Assembly (NCBI RefSeq): GCF_034044715.1
Contig: NZ_JAXCLW010000003.1
Span: 434,001-498,000 of the forward strand
DNA: 64,000 bases
Direction of reading: 5' to 3'
From: Dongia_B soli
Lineage (GTDB): Bacteria > Pseudomonadota > Alphaproteobacteria > Dongiales > Dongiaceae
Part shown: in pieces, positions 33,395 through 42,847 of the stretch
Layout of the letters: each line of letters begins with the position of its first letter
Position numbering within the stretch: the stretch's first letter is position 1
Position numbers and translations under genes: made by a program
Notes under the pieces: generated by a model
Told to the model about the DNA's origin: nothing
Database searches by the model: none
What the model saw: only the letters and a program-made list of their open reading frames with translations

Positions 33395-34180
33395 TCAGGC
33401 ACCTTTCCAGACCGGCTGGCGTTTCTCGGCAAAGGCCTTGGCGCCCTCATAATAGTCGTTGGATTGACGAACCTTGTCATAAGCCGGAACTTTGCCGCCA
33501 CGCAGCGCCTGGTAAGCGGCTGGCAGGTCGAGATGGCGAGTCAGTCGGTGCGCCTGTTTGATTGCCATGGCCGATAGCGGTGCCGTTTCCAGGATGCGCG
33601 CTGCCATCTCGCGGGCTGCGTTCCAAACCTCAGACAACGCGACGACGCGGTTGACCAAACCGAACTGCAAAGCCTCTGCGGCGGTCAACCGCCGGCCTGC
33701 GAACAGGACTTCCATGGCAATGGCTTGCGGGATGCGACGCGGAAGACGGAAGACACCGCCCGCATCGGGAATGAGGCCGATCTGCGCTTCAGGCAGGAAG
33801 AAAGTAGCATGCTCGGCGGCGATGATCAGATCCGCCGACAGCGCCAGTTCGAAACCGCCACCTGCGGCAAGCCCGTTGACGGCCGCGATCACCGGTTTGT
33901 CGAGATCGAAAAGCTCGGTGAGCCCGGCGAAACCGCCAGGCCCGTAGCTTTCGCCATCCGGGCCACTGGCCGCTGCGGCCTTCAAATCCCAACCGGCCGA
34001 GAAAAACTTTTCACCGGCCGCACCGATAATGCAGCAGCGCAAGCTGGGATCGTCGCGATAGGCGATGAAGGCGTCACCCAGCGCCCGGCTGAGCCGATTG
34101 TCGATGGCATTGGCTTTCGGCCGGTCGATGGTCAGCTCCAATACGGCATCCCGGCGCTCGATTTTCAGACCGTCTTCCAT
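33395..34180 (-). CDS. Enoyl-CoA hydratase/isomerase family protein
   Basis: 261 residues of the crotonase fold. Oxyanion-hole segments are EKFFSAGWDLKAA and NGLAAGGGFELALSADLIIA. LPEAQIGLIPDAGGVFRLPR carries the usual catalytic glutamate region. It resembles CaiD-type carnitinyl-CoA dehydratases, but the substrate is uncertain. The ATG at 34180 has a GAGGAG run upstream; the frame is open beyond it without coding character. Confidence 0.88.
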   Translation of the reverse strand: MEDGLKIERRDAVLELTIDRPKANAIDNRLSRALGDAFIAYRDDPSLRCCIIGAAGEKFFSAGWDLKAAAASGPDGESYGPGGFAGLTELFDLDKPVIAAVNGLAAGGGFELALSADLIIAAEHATFFLPEAQIGLIPDAGGVFRLPRRIPQAIAMEVLFAGRRLTAAEALQFGLVNRVVALSEVWNAAREMAARILETAPLSAMAIKQAHRLTRHLDLPAAYQALRGGKVPAYDKVRQSNDYYEGAKAFAEKRQPVWKGA

Positions 34181-34244
34181 TTGGCTTCTCTCCTCGCCTT
34201 GCTGCATCAGCGGTAACAGCAGGAGCGAAGCGATGCAAGCTCCG

Positions 34245-34559
34245 CTAGAGACGGGATGCCAGATCACGTAACCGGCGATGCAGCTCGTCGTCGCGGATGC
34301 GCGGCAAGACCGAAAGAATTTCGCGGCGCAACTGTCCCGCATCGTCCCGGTTGATGTCGTCGGACGCCCCCTCATCCGCAGCCGTTTCCAGTGCCGATAG
34401 CGCTGCCAATTGTTCGGCGATTTCCGTCGATGTGGCCAAGCGCCGCCAGCGCCGTAGCAGCGCCGCCACTTCCGGTTTCGTCAGATAACCGGCATAGCCG
34501 TCTTCCACCTCCGGGAGGTAACAGACCGGAGAAGCCGGATCATCGGTGGGGTCGCCCAT
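34245..34559 (-). CDS. Small hypothetical protein
   Basis: 104 residues; I do not recognise a family. It is charged, mostly helical and without signal peptide or membrane segment. The N-terminal part has a YAGYLTKPEVAALLRRWRRL stretch. The ATG is preceded by a good GGAGG at 8 nt. It sits 12 bp after the 5-formyl-THF cyclo-ligase stop on the same strand and 64 bp before the enoyl-CoA hydratase gene, so it looks like a genuine operon member. Confidence 0.6.
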   Translation of the reverse strand: MGDPTDDPASPVCYLPEVEDGYAGYLTKPEVAALLRRWRRLATSTEIAEQLAALSALETAADEGASDDINRDDAGQLRREILSVLPRIRDDELHRRLRDLASRL

Positions 34560-34571
34560 CGCATGGCCTCC

Positions 34572-35153
34572 TTAGTTCACCACCCGGCCGGACTGTGTCA
34601 CGATCATCGTCATCGGGATGTCGTAGCCTTGCGGGTGAATCGTGGGAATTTCAAGGCAATCATAACCGATGCCGAAAACCTGCCGGTCTCCATGCAACTG
34701 CGCGAGCGTTCGGTCGAAATAGCCGCCGCCATAACCGAGACGGAAGCCGCGGGGATCGAATCCCACCACAGGTGCCAGCAGGATGGCCGGAACGACTGTC
34801 TCCGCCGTATCCGGCACGGGAATATTCCAGATGCCAGGCACCATCTTGCAGCGTGGGGCCCACGGGCGGAATTGCATCGGCTGGCCTTTCACTACCACGA
34901 CCGGCAAGGCAAGCTGCACGCTGGCGCCAGCCAATTCACGCATCATGGGCCGCAAATCGGGCTCGCCTTTGAAAGGCCAATAGAAACTGACGGGGCCTTT
35001 GGCTTCTTTCAGCAATGAAAACAGCGCCGCTGCGATTTTATCGGTCCATTGCGACCGCAAATCCGCCGCCTGCTGCAGCCGCAGCGCGATCAACCTTTCC
35101 CGCTCGCTGCGCCGCCATTGCTTGACCTCGGCAGGTGTCAACGCAACCGTCAT
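34572..35153 (-). CDS. 5-formyltetrahydrofolate cyclo-ligase
   Basis: 193 residues. The family signature DPRGFRLGYGGGYFDRTL (ATP-binding loop) and an N-terminal RxxxLRLQQAADLRSQW segment are present. The enzyme converts 5-formyl-THF to 5,10-methenyl-THF with ATP. Its start overlaps the end of the nitronate monooxygenase gene by 4 nt, indicating co-translation. Confidence 0.92.
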   Translation of the reverse strand: MTVALTPAEVKQWRRSERERLIALRLQQAADLRSQWTDKIAAALFSLLKEAKGPVSFYWPFKGEPDLRPMMRELAGASVQLALPVVVVKGQPMQFRPWAPRCKMVPGIWNIPVPDTAETVVPAILLAPVVGFDPRGFRLGYGGGYFDRTLAQLHGDRQVFGIGYDCLEIPTIHPQGYDIPMTMIVTQSGRVVN

Positions 35154-36178
35154 TTCGCCAACTCAGCCAAGGTTTTAAGACGAGACATCGCTACCTCCAT
35201 CATGCTGTTGATCACCTCGTCAGCGGAACGGATGGTCGAGACGGCGCCGGCACCGCGGCCGGCGAAAAGCGACATTTTCTCGAAATCACCGGTCGTACTG
35301 CGCAACGGCGAGTCCGTGCTGAATTTCCAGATAGGCCGCCCGTCATCGCGCCCGATCTCCTCGCGCCGCAAATTATCCGGCAGATATCCCCAGAGCTTGT
35401 TCCCCGCCGCCTGCGTCACGCTGTTCTTCAGGACCCGTACCGGCGAATGCGGCGGCCAGTTGATGGCAAAGAGATCGGTGTGAACGGTGTCATCGGGTCC
35501 GGCTTCGATGATGCGCTGCTTATGATAGTCATGCGCGAAGGATTCCGGCGTTGCGAGAAAGACCGTGCCGCAATGTGCGCCATGCGCGCCGAGCGCCAGC
35601 GCCGCCGCCAATCCGACACCATCAACAATGCCTCCGGACGCAGCGATCGGTACCTTCACGACCTTGGCCACAGCCGGCAGCAATTCCATCAGCGGCAGCG
35701 AGCCACGGACATGACCGCCCGCCTCGACGCCTTGGACGATGATCACGTCGGCGCCGGCCTTTGCGGCCGCCACGGCATCATCCAGCGTGCCGACCTGATA
35801 GAGCACCTTGCAGCCGGCCTGTTTCGTGCGGGCAATGAGATCGGGATAGACTTCCCAGAAATAGCACATCGCTGGCACGCGTTCGGTAAAACACACCTGC
35901 AGTTCGGCCTCGAGCAGGTCCGGCGCGGTCGCGAAGGGAATGAGATTGACGCCAAAGGGCCGGTCGGTGCGCTTCCGGACCGCAGCGATCTCCCGTGCGA
36001 TCAGGTCAGGCGACTCCCGCACCATGCCGAGAAGACCGAATCCGCCGGCAGCGGAAACCGCAGCAGCGAGTTCGGATCTGGCTGGTCCGCCCATGCCGGC
36101 GGAGATGACCGGATATGCGCAGTCCAATACGCGGGTCAGGGGTGTCGTTAAACCGCACCCCTGCGATCTAGCCACCAT
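35150..36178 (-). CDS. Nitronate monooxygenase / NPD-family FMN protein
   Basis: 342 residues of the 2-nitropropane dioxygenase TIM-barrel family. Motifs include the N-terminal YPVISAGMGG, VIIVQGVEAGGHVRG with the likely catalytic His, PIAASGGIVDG and LGAHGAHCGTVFLATPES. These FMN enzymes oxidise alkyl nitronates; some related members are enoyl reductases. It overlaps the next gene by 4 nt. Confidence 0.88.
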   Translation of the reverse strand: MVARSQGCGLTTPLTRVLDCAYPVISAGMGGPARSELAAAVSAAGGFGLLGMVRESPDLIAREIAAVRKRTDRPFGVNLIPFATAPDLLEAELQVCFTERVPAMCYFWEVYPDLIARTKQAGCKVLYQVGTLDDAVAAAKAGADVIIVQGVEAGGHVRGSLPLMELLPAVAKVVKVPIAASGGIVDGVGLAAALALGAHGAHCGTVFLATPESFAHDYHKQRIIEAGPDDTVHTDLFAINWPPHSPVRVLKNSVTQAAGNKLWGYLPDNLRREEIGRDDGRPIWKFSTDSPLRSTTGDFEKMSLFAGRGAGAVSTIRSADEVINSMMEVAMSRLKTLAELAK

Positions 36179-36358
36179 GCAGCCCTCCCATCACGGATAC
36201 AACCGAGCGATCATCCTAGGATCGATCCCGCGAGGTTGGGGCCTGCATTTTTTGCAGATGACCCAGCGATGAATGAACTGCTGGATTTATGCGGCTTTAA
36301 TGCGCCACCGGCTTTTCAAACGGCGATCTCATGCTGAACCCATTGTTCAAATGGTAGC

Positions 36359-36814
36359 TTAGGCGCGCGCTTTTTCTTCCCAGCGTCCAGCGTCATTCTG
36401 CTGATAGTAAACGAGCTGATGATGAGCGGCTTTGTAATCGCGCCACCTGTCCCGCGCTGCCGCCACGGCAGCCTCGTCATTGCCATCGAACAATTCGCAG
36501 ACGAGATCGAATTGCGCGAGATCGCTCCGGCCGGCGCCGTCACAAAGCAATAGTAGTTTAGCTTGATTGGGATTCTCGTCATTTGCCGTCAGATAGATCG
36601 GCTGTGCCGCGGTGTCGCCATCCTTGGCGGTGCCGTGCGGCAGGAAGCTATCCGGTCGATAGGTCCAGAGATGCGCCGCCAGTGCCTCCGCCCGTTCGGG
36701 CGATCCGACAGCCACGAGTACCCGATCGCCACGACCGTAAGCGCGTTCCAGCAAGGTCGGCAATACATCTTCCAATCGGGTGCGCTGCAGATGATAGAAG
36801 CGGATTTCAGTCAT
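36359..36814 (-). CDS. holC: DNA polymerase III subunit chi (HolC)
   Basis: 151 residues. It has the family's N-terminal EIRFYHLQRTRLEDVLPTLL, then RVLVAVGSPERAEALAAHLWTYRPDSFLPHG and QPIYLTANDENPNQAKLLLL. Chi links the clamp loader to SSB. ATG 36814 was preferred because upstream in-frame sequence lacks coding character. It lies 60 bp after pepA on the same strand, a common pairing. Confidence 0.9.
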   Translation of the reverse strand: MTEIRFYHLQRTRLEDVLPTLLERAYGRGDRVLVAVGSPERAEALAAHLWTYRPDSFLPHGTAKDGDTAAQPIYLTANDENPNQAKLLLLCDGAGRSDLAQFDLVCELFDGNDEAAVAAARDRWRDYKAAHHQLVYYQQNDAGRWEEKARA

Positions 36815-36874
36815 GCGCACTGTCGAATACCGGTCAGTGGGCGGCGGGGCGGTGAGCCCCGCCAGCAACCGCTG

Positions 36875-38374
36875 TTACTTCTCTTCGAAATTGGTGGCGA
36901 TCAGATTGTCGAGCAACCGGACGCCGAAAGCTGTCGCACCCTTGGGGCAGGTCGGCTGGTCCTTATCACCCCAAGCCATGCCGGCGATGTCGAGATGCGC
37001 CCAGTTCACACCTTTCTGCACGAAGCGCTGCAGGAATTGCGCGGCGGTCACGCTGCCTGCATTGCGGCTGCCGCTGATATTCTTCATATCGGCAGCCGGC
37101 GAATCCATCAGCCGGTCATAAGCGGGCGCCAATGGCATGCGCCACAGCAATTCACCAGTCGCCTTGCCCGCGGCGCTCAGCTGTTCCGCCAATTTGTCGT
37201 CATTGCTGAACATGCCCGCTTGATGGTTGCCGAGCGCAATCAGGATGGCGCCCGTCAGCGTTGCCAGATCGATCATCGTATGCGGCTTGAAATTTTCTTG
37301 GGCATACCACATCGCATCGGCGAGCACGAGCCGGCCTTCCGCATCCGTGTTCAACACTTCGATGGTCTGGCCGGACATCGAGGTGACGATGTCCCCCGGT
37401 CGCTGGGCCTTGCCGTCGGGCATGTTTTCCACCAGGCCGACCACGCCGACCACATTGGCTTTGGCCTTGCGGGCGGCCAAGGCACGCATGGCGCCGATGA
37501 CGGCCGCCGAACCGCCCATGTCCCATTTCATGTCCTCCATGCCGGCGCCGGGCTTCAGGGAGATACCACCGGTATCGAAGGTGACACCTTTGCCAATAAA
37601 GGCAACTGGCTGCTTGCTGTTCTTGGCGCCGTTCCAGCGCATCACCACGAGCTGGCTCTCACGGTCGCTGCCTTGTCCGACGCCGAGCAGCGCGCCCATG
37701 CCGAGCTTCTTCATCGCCGCTTCACCCAGCACCTCGACCTCGACGCCCAGGGCTTTCAGGCTGCGGGCCTGTTCGGCGAGGCTGGCGGGATAAATGACAT
37801 TCCCCGGTTCCGAGACCAGGTCCCGGCTGAAATTCACCGCTTCAGCAATCTTGTCCAGTGGCTCATAGAGCTTCTTGGCCGCCGCCGGATCGCTGGTCAG
37901 AATCGTGAGCTTCTTCACGCTCGGTTTCTGCTCGGGCTTTTCCTTGGTCTTATATTTGTCGAACCGATAGGCTCGCAGATTGGCACCATAGGCAATTTGC
38001 GCCGCCAAAGCGGCTTCGCTGAGAGGGCTACCGGCCGGCGACTCGACCTGGATCGTCACTTCCTTCTCGCCGACACCGTTGGAGGCGGCCACGATCCGGC
38101 CGCCGATCGCCTGGGCGACCAAATTGTCCAGCTTTTCCGGGTTCCCTAATCCCGCGAGAACCAGTCGATCTGCCTCAATTCCCGCCGGCGCCAAAATCGT
38201 CAGCAATTCATCGGCATTGCCTTTGAACCGGCTGGCGCCCAACGCCCGGGTCACCGCTCCCTTGCCCGACTTGTCGATTTGCGTCGCCAACTGCCCCAAT
38301 TTCCGCTGTTCGGCGACAACAGCCACCAAAGTTCCTTGCGCCGGCAATTCCGGCTTGGCAAAGGCAATCTTCAT
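36875..38374 (-). CDS. pepA: Leucyl aminopeptidase PepA
   Basis: 499 residues. The C-terminal M17 catalytic domain holds the two-metal motifs FIGKGVTFDTGGISLKP, MKWDMGGSAAV and the signature NTDAEGRLVLAD. It removes N-terminal residues from peptides; in E. coli PepA is also a DNA-binding regulator of carAB. ATG 38374 has GAGG 6 nt upstream. Confidence 0.95.
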   Translation of the reverse strand: MKIAFAKPELPAQGTLVAVVAEQRKLGQLATQIDKSGKGAVTRALGASRFKGNADELLTILAPAGIEADRLVLAGLGNPEKLDNLVAQAIGGRIVAASNGVGEKEVTIQVESPAGSPLSEAALAAQIAYGANLRAYRFDKYKTKEKPEQKPSVKKLTILTSDPAAAKKLYEPLDKIAEAVNFSRDLVSEPGNVIYPASLAEQARSLKALGVEVEVLGEAAMKKLGMGALLGVGQGSDRESQLVVMRWNGAKNSKQPVAFIGKGVTFDTGGISLKPGAGMEDMKWDMGGSAAVIGAMRALAARKAKANVVGVVGLVENMPDGKAQRPGDIVTSMSGQTIEVLNTDAEGRLVLADAMWYAQENFKPHTMIDLATLTGAILIALGNHQAGMFSNDDKLAEQLSAAGKATGELLWRMPLAPAYDRLMDSPAADMKNISGSRNAGSVTAAQFLQRFVQKGVNWAHLDIAGMAWGDKDQPTCPKGATAFGVRLLDNLIATNFEEK

Positions 38375-38699
38375 TCCGATCCTCGCTGAAAGATGATTGA
38401 TGCGGCGATGCCCCGGCCGATTCCGCAAATCGGGCATAACCGGGAATTGAGCCAAGCAATAGCATAGTCCGCGGCGATCCGTCATCCCCGGTGCGATCTG
38501 TCACAGAGCGGTACGAATCGCCCGTAACGCTATGAAATCAGTAGACGAATTGGCGCAAAATGGTACTTTAGCGCGATCGAGATGGGGGTAGTGCCAGCAC
38601 GCGCAGACAATCCCGTCGCACCGGAATGAAGGGGAAACCTGACAGGGTCCGTCCGGGCCAGTTGGGGCTTTGCCGATAGGGAATAAGGACAAGAGTTCG
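38375..38699. other. Divergent intergenic region pepA / lptD
   Basis: Should contain the promoters of pepA (leftward) and lptD (rightward). I see no gene, repeat or clear promoter boxes. In many alphaproteobacteria lptF and lptG lie here, but neither is present. Confidence 0.5.
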
Positions 38700-41492
38700 A
38701 TGCGGTCTTGGCTAACCGGCAATATTCTGACCGGCCTTGTGCTTGGTTTGTCCGCAAGTGCGCTATGCCTCGGCCTCGATGGCGCCGCGAAACCGGCCTT
38801 TGCCGGCGGCAAGGACGATGCGGCTTCCCCGGCAGCAACTGCCGAACCAGCAGCAATCTCGACCCAGCTTGCGGCAGGGGGCGAGAGCCAGATCGATGCA
38901 GCCTCCGACAGCAACGACGCGGCGAAAAGAACAGCCCGTCTGAAAGCGTGGGTCGAGCGGAACCGTCCCATCTGGCAAGCTCGGCGCCAGGCCCAGGCAG
39001 CGGCGGAGACTGAGACCGCTACATCGGCAGACAGTGGTGCCACTGCAGCGGCTTCGGCCGATCAGCCGACAACAGGCATGGCGCTGATCCCAGTCACGGG
39101 CAATGACATCGCATCGCCGGCCGAGAGTGTCGCGTCGCAGATGCCGACATCACCCAGCCCTGACCCGGAACAGGCGGCGGGGCCGGTGGCATCGCCCGCT
39201 TCGCCTGCCCTGCCCGTGGCAGAGACAAGCGAGGATCGTCAGAAGGCAGATCACGAAACTGCAGCGGCTAGACTGGCGGCAGCTCAGCTTGCCGCCGCCA
39301 CCCCGCCGACACCGCAAGGCGGCACCCCGGGCAAACAGGCGCAAAACGATCTACCGGTCAATTTGATTGCCGATGAGGCCGGATATGATGAGGAACTGGG
39401 CGTTTATGTAGCGCGTGGTCATGTCCAAATTCGCCGCGGCGACAAGATCGCGTTGGCCGATACCGTTGCTTATAACGAGCGCACCAAGCGTATCACCGCC
39501 TCGGGCAATGTGGCGGTACTCGAGCCGACAGGCGATACCATGTTCGGTGATTATGTCGACATCAGCGACGATTTCAGCAACGGCGCCTTCGAAGGTTTTC
39601 GCGCCCTGATGGCGGACAAGTCACGTCTCGCCGCCAACAAGGCCACGAAGATCGACGACACGCATATGCAATTGGACAAAGCGGTCTATACACCCTGCCT
39701 GCCCTGCAAGGAAGACCCGACCCGCGTCCCGCTCTGGCAGATCAAGGCGCGTAAAGTCGAGCGTGACGAGGAGGCACAGACCCTGACCTATCACGATGCC
39801 TGGATGGAAATGTGGGGCGTTCCGGTCTTTTACACGCCCTGGTTCCGGCACCCGGATATCGGGGTTGACCGTCAATCCGGCCTGCTAACTCCGGGCATGT
39901 CCTATTCCAGCAAAGGCGGCTTCCAGTATCGCCAGTCTTATTTCCAAACGATCGGGCCGGATAAGGACATCACCTTGACGCCGATCTTCCGCTATGGCGG
40001 CAAGCCCGAGGAAGATCCCGGCGCCGTCGGCATGTTGCAATACCGCCAGCGCATCGAGGACGGCAAGTTTTCATTGGGCGGCTCGATGACGGTCGAAGAC
40101 CGGCCGGCCGATTCAGATGAAAGCAAGACCATCAAGCGCGACTTCCGCGGTCATATCGAAGGCGAGGGCCAATTCGACCTGAACGATGACTGGCGCGCCG
40201 GCTTCAATTTCAAGAATACGACGGACAAGGATTATCTGCGCCATTACCATCTGGGATCGAGCCGCTGGCTGCAGGACCAGATGTTTGCCGAAGGCTTTTT
40301 CGGCCGTTCCTATGCCTCGGCCGAGGCTTTCGCTTTCCAGAGCACCAAGCGCAACCTGAAGAGCTCCGATGCTCCCTTCGTGACGCCAAAGCTCGATTAC
40401 AATTTCCTCAGCGAACCGGGCTGGATGGATTCGACCTGGGCGCTGGATTTCGACACGATGAACATCGTGCGCCGGGATGACAAGACCGGCCAATTCCGGA
40501 TGGCTCTCTCGCCGTCTTTCACGCTGCCTTATACCAGTCCGCTCGGCGACATCTATAAGCTGACCCTGTCGCTGGAAGGCGCGCTCTATGGGGTGAATGA
40601 TGTTAATCCCAATGACGACGACCCGTTTGCGTCGGATTCTTCCTTCAGCGGATGGCGGGGCCGCCTCGTGCCGAAGGCGGACCTCACTTGGCGCTATCCC
40701 TTCGTACGGCCCGGCGAGACCTTCTCCCAAGTGATCGAACCGATGATCCAGTTCGTCGGTGCGCCGACCTGGGGCAATTCAAGCAAGATCTCCAATGAGG
40801 ACAGCCGGTTCTTCGACCTTGACGATACGCGCCTGTTCTCGGCAGATCGTTTCGTCGGATTGGACCGCTACGACACCGGTTCGCGCGCGACTTACGGCCT
40901 GAACTGGTCCGGCTATCTGAATAGCGGCGGTCAAGCCAACGCGTTTCTGGGACAGAGCTATCAGTTTACCAAAGGCGATCGCGACCAGGATCTCAGCGGC
41001 ACCGGTATCGATGAAGATCTCACGGACGTGGTTGGCCGACTGGCGGTGATCCCCAATCAGTATCTCGATTTGAGCTACCGGTTCCGGTTGAATGTCAGCG
41101 AGCCGAAATTGAAGCGCCAGGAAGCTCTGGTCGGTATGGGACCAAATGTCCTTCATTTGAACCTGAGCTATATCCAATTGGATAAGAGCCAGGATATCGA
41201 CCTGGAAATCGATAACAACGACAACAACTCGAATAGCCGCGAATTTGTGGGCGCCTATCTGAGCAGCCAGTTCGCCCAATATTGGACGCTCGGTGTGAGT
41301 AGCGTCTACGACATCGAACAGACTGAGATCACACAGGTTGGTGGTCTGCTCAAATATCTCGATGAATGCTTCGGATTGTCGCTCGCCGCATATTATCAGC
41401 CGGGCGGCGGTTCGGAGGATAGCGACAGCTCATTCACCACCTTCTTCTCCATCACCTTCAAGAACATAGGTAGCTTGAAGTCCGGGACCTAA
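38700..41492 (+). CDS. lptD: LPS-assembly outer-membrane protein LptD
   Basis: 930 residues. A signal peptide (about 1-35, ending AFA) is followed by roughly 180 residues of Ala/Pro/Thr-rich low-complexity sequence. An OstA-type beta-jellyroll follows from about residue 220 (NLIADEAGYDEELGVYVARG), then the beta-barrel. Cys333 and Cys336 (PCLPC) and Cys890 (DECFG) are candidates for the disulfides seen in LptD. It inserts LPS into the outer leaflet with LptE. ATG 38700 has AAGGA upstream. First gene of an lptD-surA-rsmA run. Confidence 0.95.
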   Translation: MRSWLTGNILTGLVLGLSASALCLGLDGAAKPAFAGGKDDAASPAATAEPAAISTQLAAGGESQIDAASDSNDAAKRTARLKAWVERNRPIWQARRQAQAAAETETATSADSGATAAASADQPTTGMALIPVTGNDIASPAESVASQMPTSPSPDPEQAAGPVASPASPALPVAETSEDRQKADHETAAARLAAAQLAAATPPTPQGGTPGKQAQNDLPVNLIADEAGYDEELGVYVARGHVQIRRGDKIALADTVAYNERTKRITASGNVAVLEPTGDTMFGDYVDISDDFSNGAFEGFRALMADKSRLAANKATKIDDTHMQLDKAVYTPCLPCKEDPTRVPLWQIKARKVERDEEAQTLTYHDAWMEMWGVPVFYTPWFRHPDIGVDRQSGLLTPGMSYSSKGGFQYRQSYFQTIGPDKDITLTPIFRYGGKPEEDPGAVGMLQYRQRIEDGKFSLGGSMTVEDRPADSDESKTIKRDFRGHIEGEGQFDLNDDWRAGFNFKNTTDKDYLRHYHLGSSRWLQDQMFAEGFFGRSYASAEAFAFQSTKRNLKSSDAPFVTPKLDYNFLSEPGWMDSTWALDFDTMNIVRRDDKTGQFRMALSPSFTLPYTSPLGDIYKLTLSLEGALYGVNDVNPNDDDPFASDSSFSGWRGRLVPKADLTWRYPFVRPGETFSQVIEPMIQFVGAPTWGNSSKISNEDSRFFDLDDTRLFSADRFVGLDRYDTGSRATYGLNWSGYLNSGGQANAFLGQSYQFTKGDRDQDLSGTGIDEDLTDVVGRLAVIPNQYLDLSYRFRLNVSEPKLKRQEALVGMGPNVLHLNLSYIQLDKSQDIDLEIDNNDNNSNSREFVGAYLSSQFAQYWTLGVSSVYDIEQTEITQVGGLLKYLDECFGLSLAAYYQPGGGSEDSDSSFTTFFSITFKNIGSLKSGT

Positions 41493-41547
41493 ATCGGATT
41501 GAATCGGATGATGGCAAGCGCAGTGTAGATTACATGGATCCACGAAA

Positions 41548-42825
41548 ATGATGATCTCGAAACGTTTCTGGCGCAACGCCCTTGCGGCATTGCTGATCGG
41601 TTGCAGCATAGCCTCTATCCAGCCAGCAGCGGCACAGGATGAATTGAAGATCGCTGCTGTCGTCAATGACGAGATCATTACGCAGCTGGACCTGGTCATG
41701 CGCATGCGTATTGCCATGGTTTCCGCCAAACTGCCGAATACGCCCGAGGTGCAGCAGCGATTGTTGCCGCAGGTTCTTCGGCAATTGATTGACGAACATC
41801 TGAAGCGTCAGGAAGCTAAGAAAGAGAAGATCGAAGTCTCCGATGAAGAAGTGGACCGGGAAATCGACCGCATCGCGCAACGCAACGGCTTGACGCGCGA
41901 ACAGTTGCAAGAACAGCTCAGCTCAAGCGGTATCCTCCTGTCTGCCATTTCCGATCAGATACGGGCAGATATCGGCTGGGTGCGCGTGGTTCAGACCAAG
42001 CTGCGCTCCTCGGTCAACATTACCGAAGAAGAAATCAATGACGAGATTGCCCGCATTAAGGCGACGCAAGGCCAGTCCGAATACCGGCTGCAAGAAATCT
42101 TCCTGGCGGTAGACAATCCCAGCCAAGACAGTTCCGTTGCCGCCTCGGCTCAGCGATTGGCCGATCAGTTAAATGAAGGAGCCGATTTCGGCTCGCTGGC
42201 GGCCCAATTTTCGCAAGATCAATCCGCCGATCAGGGCGGTGACCAGGGCTGGGTGCGCTTGGATCAAATGGAGCCGGCTCTCACCAGTCTGGTGCAGAGC
42301 ACGCCGCCAAATCAGCTGATCGGGCCGGTGCGCGGCATCGGCGGCTATTACCTGGCGATTGTGCGGGCCGTGCGTCCGGCCGCCAGTGCGGTGGAAAGTG
42401 CCGGCACCGTTTCGCTGAAACGCGTGCTCTGGTCAATGCCGGCGAATGCTGCCGAGAGCGAAATCAGCAAGGCCAATGATCAGGCGCGTGAGGTTGCGTC
42501 CAAGATACAGAGCTGCGATGGGGTGCAGAGCGCTGCGGCCGGCGCCGCGACGGCGGTCTATAGCGACCTTGGCACCGTATCGACAACCAATTTGGCGCCG
42601 GAAATTCAGGCCGCCGCGATCAACCAGCCGATCGGCGTCCCGACCGCCCCAATCCGGACCGGCCAAGGCGTCGGCATTTATGTGATCTGTGCGCGTCAGG
42701 GCGGCGATCAGGGATTGTCGCGCGTGGCGATCGCCGATCGCCTGGGCCGTCAGCGGATGGAGACACTGGCACGCGGTTACCTCAGCGACCTGAGACGCGC
42801 GGCAGTCGTCGAGGTCCGCATGTGA
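41548..42825 (+). CDS. surA: Periplasmic chaperone/isomerase SurA
   Basis: 425 residues with a signal peptide (to about AAAQ, residue 30) and a helical SurA N-domain (AAVVNDEIITQLDLVMRMRI). One recognisable parvulin domain follows (EYRLQEIFLAVDNP ... QGGDQGWVRLDQM), then a degenerate second one. It helps outer-membrane proteins such as LptD fold, which fits its place 55 bp downstream of lptD. Confidence 0.92.
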   Translation: MMISKRFWRNALAALLIGCSIASIQPAAAQDELKIAAVVNDEIITQLDLVMRMRIAMVSAKLPNTPEVQQRLLPQVLRQLIDEHLKRQEAKKEKIEVSDEEVDREIDRIAQRNGLTREQLQEQLSSSGILLSAISDQIRADIGWVRVVQTKLRSSVNITEEEINDEIARIKATQGQSEYRLQEIFLAVDNPSQDSSVAASAQRLADQLNEGADFGSLAAQFSQDQSADQGGDQGWVRLDQMEPALTSLVQSTPPNQLIGPVRGIGGYYLAIVRAVRPAASAVESAGTVSLKRVLWSMPANAAESEISKANDQAREVASKIQSCDGVQSAAAGAATAVYSDLGTVSTTNLAPEIQAAAINQPIGVPTAPIRTGQGVGIYVICARQGGDQGLSRVAIADRLGRQRMETLARGYLSDLRRAAVVEVRM

Positions 42826-42847
42826 TCGTCGAAGATCGCTTTCTGCC

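Noticed and set aside
36210..36225. Palindrome around ATCCTAGGAT
   Set aside because: A short isolated palindrome with no gene context or repetition; likely chance.
36316..36582. Short leftward open frame overlapping the end of holC
   Set aside because: It overlaps a recognisable holC in another frame and has no ribosome-binding site or family.
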